A stretch of DNA of 64,000 bases, taken from contig NZ_LBMG01000006.1 in assembly GCF_001005315.1 (NCBI RefSeq), forward strand, positions 1 through 64,000, given 5' to 3'. Below are positions 1 through 9,139 of the stretch, in pieces (within the stretch, counting starts at the first letter, position 1; each line of letters starts with the position of its first letter). The notes under the pieces were generated by a model. That model was not told where the DNA came from, did not search any database, and saw only the letters and a program-made list of their open reading frames with translations. Made by a program: the position numbers and the translations under genes. This DNA is from Kordia jejudonensis. GTDB taxonomy: Bacteria; Bacteroidota; Bacteroidia; Flavobacteriales; Flavobacteriaceae.

Positions 1-245
1 CGGAAAAAGAATTTTGTATCGAGAAGTATTTATAGCAATAACGTTTTTCTGTCATTTTGTACTTGATGCTGAATCTATTTCCATATCAATGGATTCCTGC
101 CGCTGCAGAAATGACAATAGAAAGTACCACACGTCACTTCGAGTGAAATTTTTGAAGCAACGCGGAAAAAGAATTTTGTATCGAGAAGTATTTTACAGTA
201 ACAACGTTTCTCTGTCATTCCGCACTTGATGCGGAATCTATTTCC
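1..245. repeat. Tandem direct repeat with REP-like palindromes
   Basis: Bases 1-83 and 163-245 are two copies of one ~83-bp unit (period 162), identical over the first 29 bases or so and then about 85% alike. Each ends in an imperfect palindrome; in copy 2 it is ATTCCGCA-cttga-TGCGGAAT at about 218-238. A related palindrome in opposite sense (about 91-115, ending in AAATGAC) closes copy 1. The same palindrome family recurs around 21.3, 27.4, 33.1-33.3 and 46.7 kb. The left copy may be cut by the window edge. The short open frame across these bases is a by-product of the repeat. Confidence 0.75.
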
Positions 246-475
246 GTTTCAATAACCTTCTGCCTAACGGAATTAAGTTCAGCATAAGTTGCAGAAATTA
301 ATACAAATTTTATACGTAATTACGGAAAACCTCATTGTATATGTGTAATCTTTAGTTTACTTTTATAGAGAATAATAGGAAGTTGTTGTAAAATTAGTTC
401 CTGTTATTCCCTAAAATTGGTATGATATATGGAATTTGGTATATACATACGTTAGGTGTAATTTGAAAAAAACAT
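246..475. other. AT-rich leader region before the dGTPase gene
   Basis: No gene or clear terminator is visible. The stretch is very AT-rich near its right end and carries GTTAGGT about 20 bases before the start codon, resembling the GTTAGGG found before the next gene. No confident promoter could be assigned. Confidence 0.4.
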
Positions 476-1837
476 ATGGATTTAAACAAACTTTATTCTT
501 CCAAAAGAACAGGTGTCGACCAAACAGAGGATAACAATGACCCACGTTCTGGATATCAAAAAGACTACGACAGAATTATTTTTTCATCTGCATTTAGACG
601 ACTTCAAAATAAAACTCAAGTTTTTCCATTACCTGGTAGTGTCTTTGTTCATAATAGATTAACACATTCGTTAGAGGTTTCTTCAGTTGGACGTTCTTTA
701 GGTTCTCTAGTTGGAAAATATATATATGATACTTTTGGAGATGATTTAAACAAAGAAAGTAAATCATTCTACCGAAATCACTTAAAAAATGTTTTGTCTG
801 CCGCTTGCTTATGTCATGATATAGGAAATCCTGCTTTTGGTCATTCAGGAGAAGACGCAATGGTTAGTTTTTTCAAGAAGAATAAGGAAGAGTTAAAATC
901 AAACTTTACTGATAAAGAATATTCAGATTTAACCAATTTTGAGGGTAATGCAAATTCAATTCGAGTTTTAACACAGCAACTGAACGGAAAACCAAAGGGT
1001 GGTTTAAGACTTACTTATTCAACTTTATCTGCAATAGCAAAATATCCTTGTGAATCAAGTGCTCAAAATGGAAGTTTTACTCACAGAAAAAAGTTTGGCT
1101 TCTTGCAATCAGACAAAGGAACATTTGAAAAAATCGCATCTGAAACGGGAATGATTAGAGATACTTCAGTTTCAGATTTGTCATATTTTCGTCATCCTTT
1201 TGTATGGTTAGTTGAGGCTGCCGACGATATTTGTTATAACATAATAGATTTAGAAGACGCACAAAGACTTCGAATTATTGAAACTACTCATTGTGAAAAA
1301 TTACTCGATAATTTAATTCGCTGTTTAGGTATTGAAGATATATTAGAATTCGATAAAACACTTTATACAATAACAGATAAAAATGAAAGAATTAGCTATT
1401 TAAGAGCTAAATCAATAAACAGTCTCATTTTTAAAGCGTTCGAATTATATAAAATTCATTTTGATGATATTTTAAAAGGTAAACATAATGATGCTTTATT
1501 TGAATTAATTGCTAAAGATTGTGATGCAGTTCAAGAAATAGTGGATTTTTCTTATAAACACATCTATAATGACCGTTCAGTAGTAGAAATAGAGAATGCA
1601 GGTTATAATGTAATGTATGAACTTTTAAGTCATCTTGTCTTTCCAATTTTAAAAAGGAAAAAAGAGAAATCTGATAAGAAAGCTTTAGTATTAATTCCCA
1701 ATCAATACCTAACTAAAAGTGAATCCAATTACGATAAAGTTATGGGTATAGTTGATTACCTATCCGGAATGACAGATATTTACGCAACAGAATTATATAG
1801 AAAAATCAAAGGAATTGATATAGGAATGCGGAACTAA
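476..1837 (+). CDS. dgt: dGTP triphosphohydrolase family protein (HD domain)
   Basis: A 453-residue cytoplasmic HD-domain phosphohydrolase of the dGTPase/dNTPase type, which splits dNTPs into nucleoside and tripolyphosphate and so affects the dNTP pool or resists phage. Seen: the RLTHS motif with His64, the HD pair His114-Asp115 in CHDIGNPAFGH, His123, and the family motif FEGNANSIR near residue 155. A VEAADDICYNI segment near residue 250 fits the last metal-binding Asp. Length matches the family. It sits alone between repeats at the left edge and a hairpin-rich spacer, so it looks like a self-contained unit. Family assignment is firm; dGTP specificity is inferred. Confidence 0.9.
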   Translation: MDLNKLYSSKRTGVDQTEDNNDPRSGYQKDYDRIIFSSAFRRLQNKTQVFPLPGSVFVHNRLTHSLEVSSVGRSLGSLVGKYIYDTFGDDLNKESKSFYRNHLKNVLSAACLCHDIGNPAFGHSGEDAMVSFFKKNKEELKSNFTDKEYSDLTNFEGNANSIRVLTQQLNGKPKGGLRLTYSTLSAIAKYPCESSAQNGSFTHRKKFGFLQSDKGTFEKIASETGMIRDTSVSDLSYFRHPFVWLVEAADDICYNIIDLEDAQRLRIIETTHCEKLLDNLIRCLGIEDILEFDKTLYTITDKNERISYLRAKSINSLIFKAFELYKIHFDDILKGKHNDALFELIAKDCDAVQEIVDFSYKHIYNDRSVVEIENAGYNVMYELLSHLVFPILKRKKEKSDKKALVLIPNQYLTKSESNYDKVMGIVDYLSGMTDIYATELYRKIKGIDIGMRN

Positions 1838-2059
1838 AACGGTACCAAGCAATGTATATAAAAAATAGCGTAAGTCATTGCTAACACAAACGCTTAGGGA
1901 TTTTTGGAAAGTCGCCAAATTTTTAAATTTGACGATTTCCAATAAAAAGATAAATAGTGAAATTTAAAAATTCGGCTTGTGTTTCATCCGAAAAGTAAAA
2001 GCTTATTTACTGCGCTACTTTTCATATACGGAGCCGTTAGGGCAAATTAGAAAAATCGA
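1838..2059. other. Structured intergenic spacer with two long hairpins
   Basis: Two long imperfect inverted repeats are visible: 1906-1940 (arms beginning GGAAAgTCG and ending CGAtTTCC around an AAATTT/AAATTT core) and 1988-2031 (CCGAAAAGTA pairing with TACTTTTCatataCGG). The spacer ends in GTTAGGGCAAAT shortly before the next start codon, like the GTTAGGT before the upstream gene. Neither hairpin has a terminator-type T tract. It may be a mobile-cassette boundary or a structured 3' region; no integrase is present. Confidence 0.5.
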
Positions 2060-2626
2060 ATGACGGAAAAAGAAATTCAAGATATTTTACAACCAATAAT
2101 CGGAGAATTTGTTTGGGGAGCAAAACAAGGGTATGGCTCTTTCTTGAATCTGGAATTTGGATGTCCAAAAACTGAGCTTAGTGGAATTCATACACCAAAA
2201 GAAAAAAACAAATTTCCATTTAACGAATTTGACAGTAGACACGTAAAGATTACAGGAGAACATTCCTTTTTTATTTACATGTCTAATTGGAAAATATACG
2301 CAAAAGATAGCGAATTAGCTCACGACGAAAGTGAACGTGATGAAATTGAATTCGCTTTAAGTTTCATTAACGGACAAAAACTGACAAACCTAATTGTAAA
2401 TACAAAAGAGAATATAACGAAATTGGAATTTGACTTAGGTGGAATTGTAGTAATCTCCAACGAAAATTACTCTGACGAAATAAACGAAATGTGGAATTTC
2501 TATACAAAATCAGAAAAGGTTTTAACTTATAGAAATGACAAAAAAGCAAGTTACGGAATGGCTAAAACTGAATTCGGAACTGAAAAATTCACGGATTTAA
2601 TAGGAAAAATAACTTGCCCACGCTAG
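2060..2626 (+). CDS. Hypothetical protein, 188 aa
   Basis: I do not recognise a family. The protein is acidic to neutral, has no signal peptide or membrane segment and looks like a small soluble alpha/beta protein: an N-terminal helix (residues 1-15), then alternating short strands with several DE-rich turns. It follows the hairpin spacer and ends just before another short hairpin, so it has the look of a single-gene accessory unit. Composition and open length support a real gene; function is unknown. Confidence 0.7.
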   Translation: MTEKEIQDILQPIIGEFVWGAKQGYGSFLNLEFGCPKTELSGIHTPKEKNKFPFNEFDSRHVKITGEHSFFIYMSNWKIYAKDSELAHDESERDEIEFALSFINGQKLTNLIVNTKENITKLEFDLGGIVVISNENYSDEINEMWNFYTKSEKVLTYRNDKKASYGMAKTEFGTEKFTDLIGKITCPR

Positions 2627-2646
2627 CGCGAGTTTCTAACTCGTGT
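2621..2646. other. Short hairpin at the 3' end of the hypothetical gene
   Basis: CGAGTT-tct-AACTCG overlaps the stop codon region and is followed by a weak T-poor stretch, so it is either a mild terminator or part of the repeat-like flanks of this accessory block. The remaining intergenic sequence up to 2851 shows nothing else recognisable. Confidence 0.45.
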
Positions 2647-2851
2647 CTATAAACAAACTAAAAAATTCAATCCTTAGATGTATAATAAAATGTACTAACA
2701 GAGAAGAATTTGTGACTAGCATCTCGATACAATTTTTCTTCATTACATTCCGAAAAATCACTCTATGTGACGACTAAGATTATCTAGCTACCAAAAGTTC
2801 CAACTCATACTTACAAATAAACAAAAATCAAATAAACAAATAACAACAATA

Positions 2852-4219
2852 CTACACCAACCCACGCGCCTTCATCTCCAAATACTTATTAATCGCGTCA
2901 ATGGTTAGGTTTTCAGGCGATGTTAGGATGGAATGAATTCCGTACTTTTTGAGTTCGTTGACAATCAAGCGTTTTTCGAAGGAGAATTTCTCTGCAATGA
3001 CTTTGTCATACGCTTCTTGTATAGTTGTGACATCTTCATGAATGAGTTCATCTAACTCTGTATTTTTAAAGAAAACTACGACGAGTAAATGACTTTTAGA
3101 AATTCCTTTTAAGTAGGGAAGTTGTCGGTGCAACGCATCTAAAGTTTCAAAGTTGGTATACAATAAAATTAAGCTTCTGTGTTTGATGTTTCGCTTGATA
3201 TCTGCATACAAACGTCCATAATCCGATTCAAAAAAGTCGGTATCCACATTATATAACGATTCTAAAATCATGCTCATTTGCGCACTTCGCTTTTCGGCAA
3301 CGACAATATTTTCAACCTTTTTAGAAAAGGTAAACATACCAGCTTTGTCTTGCTTTTTCAAAATTACATTGCTTAATACCAATGTGGCATTGATGGCGTA
3401 ATCTAACAAACTTAACCCATCAAAGGGCATTTTCATCACACGACCTTTGTCGATTACAGAATAGACAGGTTGCGATTTTTCATCTTGAAACTGATTGACC
3501 ATCAATTGATTGCGTTTTGCAGTCGCTTTCCAGTTGATAGTTCGTAAATCATCGCCTAAGACATAATCTTTAATTTGTTCAAATTCCATCGTATGACCAA
3601 TTCGGCGAATCTTCTTAATTCCGTACATCGTCAAATTGTTGCTAATGGCAAGCAAGTCGTATTTCTTCAATTGCAAATACGCAGGATAGGTTGGTACCAT
3701 CACTTCATTGTCAAAATAAAAACGTCTCGACACCAAACCTAAAATTGATAATACATACACATTCAACTTTCCAAAAATATACTCACCGCGTTCTGTTGGG
3801 CGAAGTTTGTATTTGAGTGCAATCGCGCTTGACGCAGGAATCTTTTTTTCAATAGAAAAATCACGTACTTGAAATTGTTCAGGAATTTCGTCAATTATCT
3901 TTACGTCAATAGCAAACGTATAATAGTTTTCCAGTTGGATCAGTATAGGATTTTCATCGCCATTGGAAAATTTCTCAGGTGTTTCGCGTTTCCCCGAAAT
4001 TCCCGTTCGTGTAGCGTATAATATGATAATATCTAAAAATACAAACGTGAGTAAAATTAGCAATAGTAATTTCGACACAAAGAAAAAGTTAGGAAATATA
4101 AAGCTGATGACAAAGCATACAATTACGCTCAAGCACGCGTAAAAGAAACGATCTTGAAGATATAAAGATTTAAAAAAACGTATGATTTGCTGTTTCACTA
4201 GGCGTTTGTTTTGATACAA
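2852..4219 (-). CDS. DUF58 domain-containing membrane protein
   Basis: A 455-residue protein with two N-terminal membrane helices (about 25-45 and 47-68) and a cytoplasmic DUF58/vWA-like region carrying the family signature DDLRTINWKATAK near residue 225. DUF58 proteins are the usual partners of MoxR AAA+ ATPases and are thought to act in chaperone-like maturation of envelope or metal-binding proteins. Here the start codon directly abuts the stop of the MoxR gene, and it is the last gene of the leftward six-gene operon. Family is firm, molecular role inferred from context. Confidence 0.88.
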   Translation of the reverse strand: MYQNKRLVKQQIIRFFKSLYLQDRFFYACLSVIVCFVISFIFPNFFFVSKLLLLILLTFVFLDIIILYATRTGISGKRETPEKFSNGDENPILIQLENYYTFAIDVKIIDEIPEQFQVRDFSIEKKIPASSAIALKYKLRPTERGEYIFGKLNVYVLSILGLVSRRFYFDNEVMVPTYPAYLQLKKYDLLAISNNLTMYGIKKIRRIGHTMEFEQIKDYVLGDDLRTINWKATAKRNQLMVNQFQDEKSQPVYSVIDKGRVMKMPFDGLSLLDYAINATLVLSNVILKKQDKAGMFTFSKKVENIVVAEKRSAQMSMILESLYNVDTDFFESDYGRLYADIKRNIKHRSLILLYTNFETLDALHRQLPYLKGISKSHLLVVVFFKNTELDELIHEDVTTIQEAYDKVIAEKFSFEKRLIVNELKKYGIHSILTSPENLTIDAINKYLEMKARGLV

Positions 4220-5227
4220 TTAACGTGGAATTTCAATAGTTTGAATGATTTGTGTAATGATTTGTTTTGAAGTTACACCTTCCATTTCACGTTCAGGCGT
4301 AATAATGATTCTATGTTGCAATACAGGAATTGCGACTTGTTTGATATCTTCTGGTGTTACAAAATCGCGTCCATTCATGGCGGCATACGCTTTGGAAGCT
4401 TTCAGTATCGCAATGGAAGCTCTTGGCGACGCGCCAATGTATAGAAATTGGTTGTTACGTGTATTGATGATAATTTCGGCAATGTATTTTAGCAAATGCG
4501 GTTCTACAATAATATCATTGACTAAGTTTTGATATTTTGTAATTTGTGCTTTTGTTAGGAACGAACTGATTTTATCGGTTTTCTTTCCTTCTTTGAGTGC
4601 ATGTTCGCGCGCAATGATTTCTACTTCTTCTTCTAAGTTCGGATATTCCACATTAATTTTGAACAAGAAACGGTCTAACTGAGCTTCTGGCAAACGATAC
4701 GTACCTTCTTGCTCAATTGGGTTTTGTGTTGCCAATACCATAAAAGGTGGCGCCAATGGATATTTCACGCCATCCATCGTAATTTGACGTTCTTCCATCA
4801 CTTCAAACAAAGCAGCTTGTGTTTTTGCAGGCGCACGGTTAATTTCGTCAATCAGCAACATGTTGGTAAATACAGGTCCTTTTTTGAATTCAAATTCAGA
4901 TTTTTTCATGTCAAAAATTGACGTTCCTAAAATATCACTTGGCATCAAATCGGGTGTAAATTGAATTCGACCAAAGTCAACCGTTAATGATTTTGCTAAC
5001 AACTTCGCGGTAATTGTTTTGGCAACACCTGGCACACCTTCAATCAATACGTGCCCTTTGGCGAGCAACGCTGTAAGTAGCATATCAATCATTCCTTTTT
5101 GTCCAACAATTACTTTGGCGAGTTCATGTCGTATTTTTTGGATTCCATCTTGTAATTCAGATAGGTCAATTCTGTTTGTGAATGACAACGGAGTCTTTTG
5201 CTCGTTATTTTCTCCTTGTAAGTCCAT
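4220..5227 (-). CDS. MoxR-family AAA+ ATPase
   Basis: A 335-residue cytoplasmic AAA+ ATPase. Walker A is GVPGVAKT (64-71), Walker B LLIDE (124-128), sensor 1 ATQNP (166-170), followed by the MoxR-typical EGTYRLPEAQLDRF. MoxR ATPases drive conformational change or metal insertion in partner vWA/DUF58 proteins. It lies in the middle of the operon with DUF4350 upstream (31-nt gap) and DUF58 immediately downstream, the classical Bacteroidota arrangement. Assignment is secure; the client protein is unknown. Confidence 0.95.
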   Translation of the reverse strand: MDLQGENNEQKTPLSFTNRIDLSELQDGIQKIRHELAKVIVGQKGMIDMLLTALLAKGHVLIEGVPGVAKTITAKLLAKSLTVDFGRIQFTPDLMPSDILGTSIFDMKKSEFEFKKGPVFTNMLLIDEINRAPAKTQAALFEVMEERQITMDGVKYPLAPPFMVLATQNPIEQEGTYRLPEAQLDRFLFKINVEYPNLEEEVEIIAREHALKEGKKTDKISSFLTKAQITKYQNLVNDIIVEPHLLKYIAEIIINTRNNQFLYIGASPRASIAILKASKAYAAMNGRDFVTPEDIKQVAIPVLQHRIIITPEREMEGVTSKQIITQIIQTIEIPR

Positions 5228-5258
5228 ATATTGATTTTATTGTATTTATAATCTAAAG

Positions 5259-6461
5259 TTATTCCTTTTGGTTAAAGCGTTCTATGGCTTTTGTAATGTT
5301 TAGAACGTCTTCTTCTTGGAAATGCACTTTCTTTTTTAATTGTTTAATTAGTAATGTTAATTGGTAAACTTCTTCTTCGCTTTTTCCAGATTTTGAAGCC
5401 AAACGTTTTACAAATCGGTCATCTAGTTCTTGTGTATCTATCAAATAATCGTTTCGTAAATGTTCTAAGAAATAGGTAATTTTTTTTCGCACTACATTTG
5501 CATGATCTTTTGTTTCATAGAACAGATTTCCGATGGTTTTGGTAAAATCGAGTGTTGTATTTTGAAGCGGATTTATAATGTTTACAATGCGTTGTTTTCG
5601 TTTTACATTAAACAGTATAAAAACGACTAATGTGAGTAAAGCTATAAACCAAGCCCAACGTAAGGCAGGTTGAGACAAGATAAAACGCAACGGCGTACTG
5701 CTTTTATCCGATCCGTATTTGTTTGGCGAATCGAAGTGAATGTCTTTATTTGGAATGTATGCCAAAACACCTTCTGCATAGTTAGCATGATCGTCTTTGA
5801 GTAAATGAAAGTTGGTAAAAACAACAGGTTGTGTATGAATTAGAAATGCGCCATCGCCGACAGGAATTTTGATAAAATTTGTATAGATGGAGTCTTTGCT
5901 AAACTTTTGATAACCGAGCGGAATAGTCGTTGTCGTATCAATTTTTGAAAAGTAAATATTTTTGATTCCTTTTTCAAAAGTGACATTGTTGTTTCGTAAA
6001 TTGGTGTTAGAAAAACCAAATTCAGCTTTGGATTCAATCAAATAATCAAACGATGTTTTAAAACCTAATGAATCTTGAATGTACTCAGGAACTTCATGTG
6101 TAGACATAAATATGGTGTTTCCTGCGGAAGCAAAATCAAATAATTCCTCTAATGAAGATTCGTCCGTATAAAAATATGGATGAATGCTTACGTATGTACC
6201 TTCAATTTTATATTCATGATTGTCCCAATCGTATTTATCATTAAAGTATTCGTACGGTGTATTGCGAATATTTTTAACGCTGATTTGATTGAATAAACTT
6301 TTAAACTCTTCGTGTAAAACCTTTAGACCATAAGGTTTTGAATGTCGTTCATTGTAGGTTTCTGTCCAATCAATGGTTGCAGGTTTTGAGGATTCTATCG
6401 ACATCGCTACAATAATGATAACGACTAATACGCCGAGATATATTTTTAGTGTCTTACTCAT
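5259..6461 (-). CDS. DUF4350 domain-containing membrane protein
   Basis: A 400-residue protein with an N-terminal membrane anchor (about 7-22), an extracytoplasmic region that begins with the DUF4350 pattern (ERHSKPYGLKVLHE near residue 40), a second membrane helix near 268-287 and a basic cytoplasmic tail rich in helices. DUF4350 proteins co-occur with MoxR/DUF58 and DUF4129 genes. Its start codon overlaps the DUF4129 stop by 4 nt (ATGA), implying translational coupling. Function within the complex is not established. Confidence 0.85.
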   Translation of the reverse strand: MSKTLKIYLGVLVVIIIVAMSIESSKPATIDWTETYNERHSKPYGLKVLHEEFKSLFNQISVKNIRNTPYEYFNDKYDWDNHEYKIEGTYVSIHPYFYTDESSLEELFDFASAGNTIFMSTHEVPEYIQDSLGFKTSFDYLIESKAEFGFSNTNLRNNNVTFEKGIKNIYFSKIDTTTTIPLGYQKFSKDSIYTNFIKIPVGDGAFLIHTQPVVFTNFHLLKDDHANYAEGVLAYIPNKDIHFDSPNKYGSDKSSTPLRFILSQPALRWAWFIALLTLVVFILFNVKRKQRIVNIINPLQNTTLDFTKTIGNLFYETKDHANVVRKKITYFLEHLRNDYLIDTQELDDRFVKRLASKSGKSEEEVYQLTLLIKQLKKKVHFQEEDVLNITKAIERFNQKE

Positions 6462-7192
6462 GCGGCAATAGTTTTAAGTAAAACGTTAAAGGATTCTGAA
6501 GCTTTGTTGTATTCTGTGCTGTCAATCATAAATTCGCCATACCAAATGTAATTGTACAAATAGGAAGCGTATTGAAATTGTTTGCGAATAGCATCATCTT
6601 TTATTTCATAGGTATATTCTAAATTTGTTTTTTCAGGATCGTACGAAATAATTTCGTAGTTGCTCATTTTTTTAAGCATGTTGAGGTATTGATAACGAAC
6701 GGCCAATCGGTAATCATTATTTGATGTCGCTTCCGCTATGAGTGCTTCAAAATTTACCACATGAATGTTCGTTTCTACATCTTCATGTGTGATTAGTTTC
6801 TTGTCAGATCTTCTTCCAAAAACCCAGCGTCCTTCGCCATTCATAATTGCTCTAACAATGAAATACACAACGGCAATGATGATAAGTCCGTAAAAGATAA
6901 GTTTAAAAACTTCTAGATATTTTCCAGCTTTTTTACGAGAACCTAAATTGAATAGTTCATCAATTTGTCGTTCTGCCCAATTGACTAATCGGGTAAATGC
7001 ACCATCTGTTTTTTCAACTTCGTATACATAATCACTACTCGTGTATGCATCCTTGAAATCGTCTTCAAACTCGCGTGGTTGTACATTAGAAGTATCTTCT
7101 TGTATAGGAAGTTGCCGCAACATTGTTGCAGAGACCAACATGGTTCCTAAACATAGAACACACAGTAAGATATGTTTGAGTGGTTTTGGCAT
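6458..7192 (-). CDS. DUF4129-type membrane protein
   Basis: A 244-residue protein with a signal-anchor (about 7-25), a periplasmic stretch, a second membrane helix (about 94-117) and a cytoplasmic C-terminal part with the RYQYLNMLKKMS-like pattern typical of DUF4129 C-termini, where a proline-poor helical domain follows the last membrane span. It lies 5 nt after the preceding membrane gene and overlaps the DUF4350 gene by 4 nt. I assign the family from this pattern plus the operon context; function unknown. Confidence 0.75.
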   Translation of the reverse strand: MPKPLKHILLCVLCLGTMLVSATMLRQLPIQEDTSNVQPREFEDDFKDAYTSSDYVYEVEKTDGAFTRLVNWAERQIDELFNLGSRKKAGKYLEVFKLIFYGLIIIAVVYFIVRAIMNGEGRWVFGRRSDKKLITHEDVETNIHVVNFEALIAEATSNNDYRLAVRYQYLNMLKKMSNYEIISYDPEKTNLEYTYEIKDDAIRKQFQYASYLYNYIWYGEFMIDSTEYNKASESFNVLLKTIAA

Positions 7193-7197
7193 GAAAT

Positions 7198-8151
7198 TTA
7201 CTCTCCTTGACCTATTTCGTCAATGGTACTTTGTGTGTGAATATTTTCTTTTTCTTCTTTTAAGCTGTAATAAATAATAGCTTGATTCATTTGACTAATC
7301 GCCGAAGTTGTTAGGTTAATCAAATAGGAAAACAACTGAAATATAAGTAGCAAGATAAACTGAAAAGACCAATTCTCTTCGGTAAATTGATATGCTGCAT
7401 TAGGATCAGATAATGATGTAATTCCCAAAATAGTTGTGATAACCATTTGAATAATTCCTACGATCATTTGAAACACAAAAATGATAATAAAAAATACAAC
7501 GATTGCTCCCATAGCATGAAAAAACTTTTGGAAACACATGTTAAAACCATATGAAAAACATTCAAAAACACCTTTGTCGGTATTTATATATTCCATTAAA
7601 GTTGCATGAAAAAATAGTGCGATAATGGCTCCTAAAAATAATAGAAACGGAATTCCTATGATGGTAATTGATATGACAAAACCAACAATCATAGCGGCAA
7701 TAAGAGTCACAATACCCACGGGAATACAGGCAAGAATAAAAATGATGAGTTTTGCTATATTGGCTTTAAGCTCATCAAATATTTCTTTCGAATCGAAGTT
7801 TTGTCCACGATGTTTGTCATAGAGTTTAAAATATATTGGCACGTACGCATAATTAAAAACACTTACAATAATGAGTAAAAATAATCCCAGCGATCCATAG
7901 ATAACAATGGAAACTAAGTTTTCATCAAAATAAGTAGTAATTGCGCTAGAATCTCTGTTGAGAAGCATTCCGTTGATCACAATATCTTCATAAACTTTAT
8001 AAAAATAGTACCACATGGTTACTAAAATCAATAAAAAGATACCATTTACTATAAAGAAGTTTTTAAAGAAATGCTTAGCGTTTAGTTTTAAAAAAGTAAA
8101 CGTATCCTGAAAATACGCTCCGAAATCTCTCGATTTATACAGTTGAAACAT
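7198..8151 (-). CDS. Polytopic membrane protein of the MoxR operon
   Basis: A 317-residue protein with about six hydrophobic helices (around 30-55, 85-110, 135-160, 160-185, 210-240 and 260-285). It resembles the membrane proteins placed between SpoIIM and DUF4129 genes in other Flavobacteria, and the overall pattern recalls the membrane domain of glycerophosphodiester phosphodiesterases, but no catalytic domain is present. It overlaps the upstream SpoIIM gene by 17 nt, indicating tight coupling. No function can be given. Confidence 0.75.
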   Translation of the reverse strand: MFQLYKSRDFGAYFQDTFTFLKLNAKHFFKNFFIVNGIFLLILVTMWYYFYKVYEDIVINGMLLNRDSSAITTYFDENLVSIVIYGSLGLFLLIIVSVFNYAYVPIYFKLYDKHRGQNFDSKEIFDELKANIAKLIIFILACIPVGIVTLIAAMIVGFVISITIIGIPFLLFLGAIIALFFHATLMEYINTDKGVFECFSYGFNMCFQKFFHAMGAIVVFFIIIFVFQMIVGIIQMVITTILGITSLSDPNAAYQFTEENWSFQFILLLIFQLFSYLINLTTSAISQMNQAIIYYSLKEEKENIHTQSTIDEIGQGE

Positions 8152-9115
8152 GTTGTAGTTTTAATTTTTTGTGAACGATAAAAGGGTATATTAAATAATA
8201 ATATGAAATAATACCGAGTGTAACTAAAATGATACCAACAGAAAGCCAATTGGGCATACTATTGGAGTATCGAGTGACAAATCCTTCTAAAAAGCCAGCA
8301 GCAAAGGTAAAAGGAAATGTGCTAATTAAAATTTTAATTCCGTTTTTGAGTCCCATTTTAAAGGAAGCCATCCGCGAAAATGTTTTGGGGAATAATATAC
8401 TTGCGCCAAGTAATAAACCTGCAGCGCCTTCTATGACAATTGCAAAAATTTCCATAGCGCCATGTATCCAAATACCACGAACACTTTCCCAAAGCACACC
8501 TTGATCATGAAACATGTATTGAAAAGCGCCCAGCATGATTCCGTTTTGCATCAACACATATCCAGTACCAAAACCTCCAAAAACGCCCAAAATAAACGAT
8601 TGAATTCCTACGTAGAGGTTATTTAAAGTAATTCCGATAAAACTTCCCCAATTGCTGCCGCTTTTGTAAATAGCAACAGGATCGCCACTTTCAATATTGT
8701 CTAGCGTTTCATTTACATAACTATCGCCCAAAATAAGTCGAACAAACGAATCATCATATGCTGCTGAAATCGCTCCGATGGCTACAAAAACGCCAAATAT
8801 TAAAAATGCATACAACACATATCGCCTAAATTGATGCACAATAAGCGGAACTTCTGTTTTCCAAAAAGAAATAAAGCGATTCGATTTTTCTCTTTTGGTT
8901 CTATAAATACGTTGAAAAGCGGCCGAAGCCAACTGATTTAAGTAACTAATCGTTTTACTCTTAGGGTAATACGTTTGTGCATACGCCAAATCATTCATCA
9001 ACTGTATGTATTGTGATGAAAGTGTATCAGGATTTTTAAATTGATTATTATAAATGGTTTTTTCAAAGTTCAACCATTTTTCTTTATTTTGCTTGATAAA
9101 TGCAACTTCTCTCAT
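8135..9115 (-). CDS. Stage II sporulation protein M (SpoIIM) family protein
   Basis: A 326-residue integral membrane protein of the SpoIIM superfamily, found in many non-sporulating bacteria beside RDD and MoxR genes. I chose the start at 9115 because MREVAFIKQNKEKW is the conserved N-terminus of this family; an upstream in-frame ATG at 9136 would add 7 poorly conserved residues. A soluble N-terminal helical part (1-85) is followed by about five membrane helices with glycine-rich segments (LGVFGGFGTGYVL). First gene of the leftward operon and divergent from the RDD gene with about 24 bp between start codons. Confidence 0.88.
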   Translation of the reverse strand: MREVAFIKQNKEKWLNFEKTIYNNQFKNPDTLSSQYIQLMNDLAYAQTYYPKSKTISYLNQLASAAFQRIYRTKREKSNRFISFWKTEVPLIVHQFRRYVLYAFLIFGVFVAIGAISAAYDDSFVRLILGDSYVNETLDNIESGDPVAIYKSGSNWGSFIGITLNNLYVGIQSFILGVFGGFGTGYVLMQNGIMLGAFQYMFHDQGVLWESVRGIWIHGAMEIFAIVIEGAAGLLLGASILFPKTFSRMASFKMGLKNGIKILISTFPFTFAAGFLEGFVTRYSNSMPNWLSVGIILVTLGIISYYYLIYPFIVHKKLKLQHVSTV

Positions 9116-9139
9116 AGATACGCTAAAATAAAACATAAA

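Noticed and set aside
14-229. 71-residue open frame at the left edge
   Set aside because: Lies entirely in the tandem REP repeat; translated halves repeat themselves and match no protein pattern.
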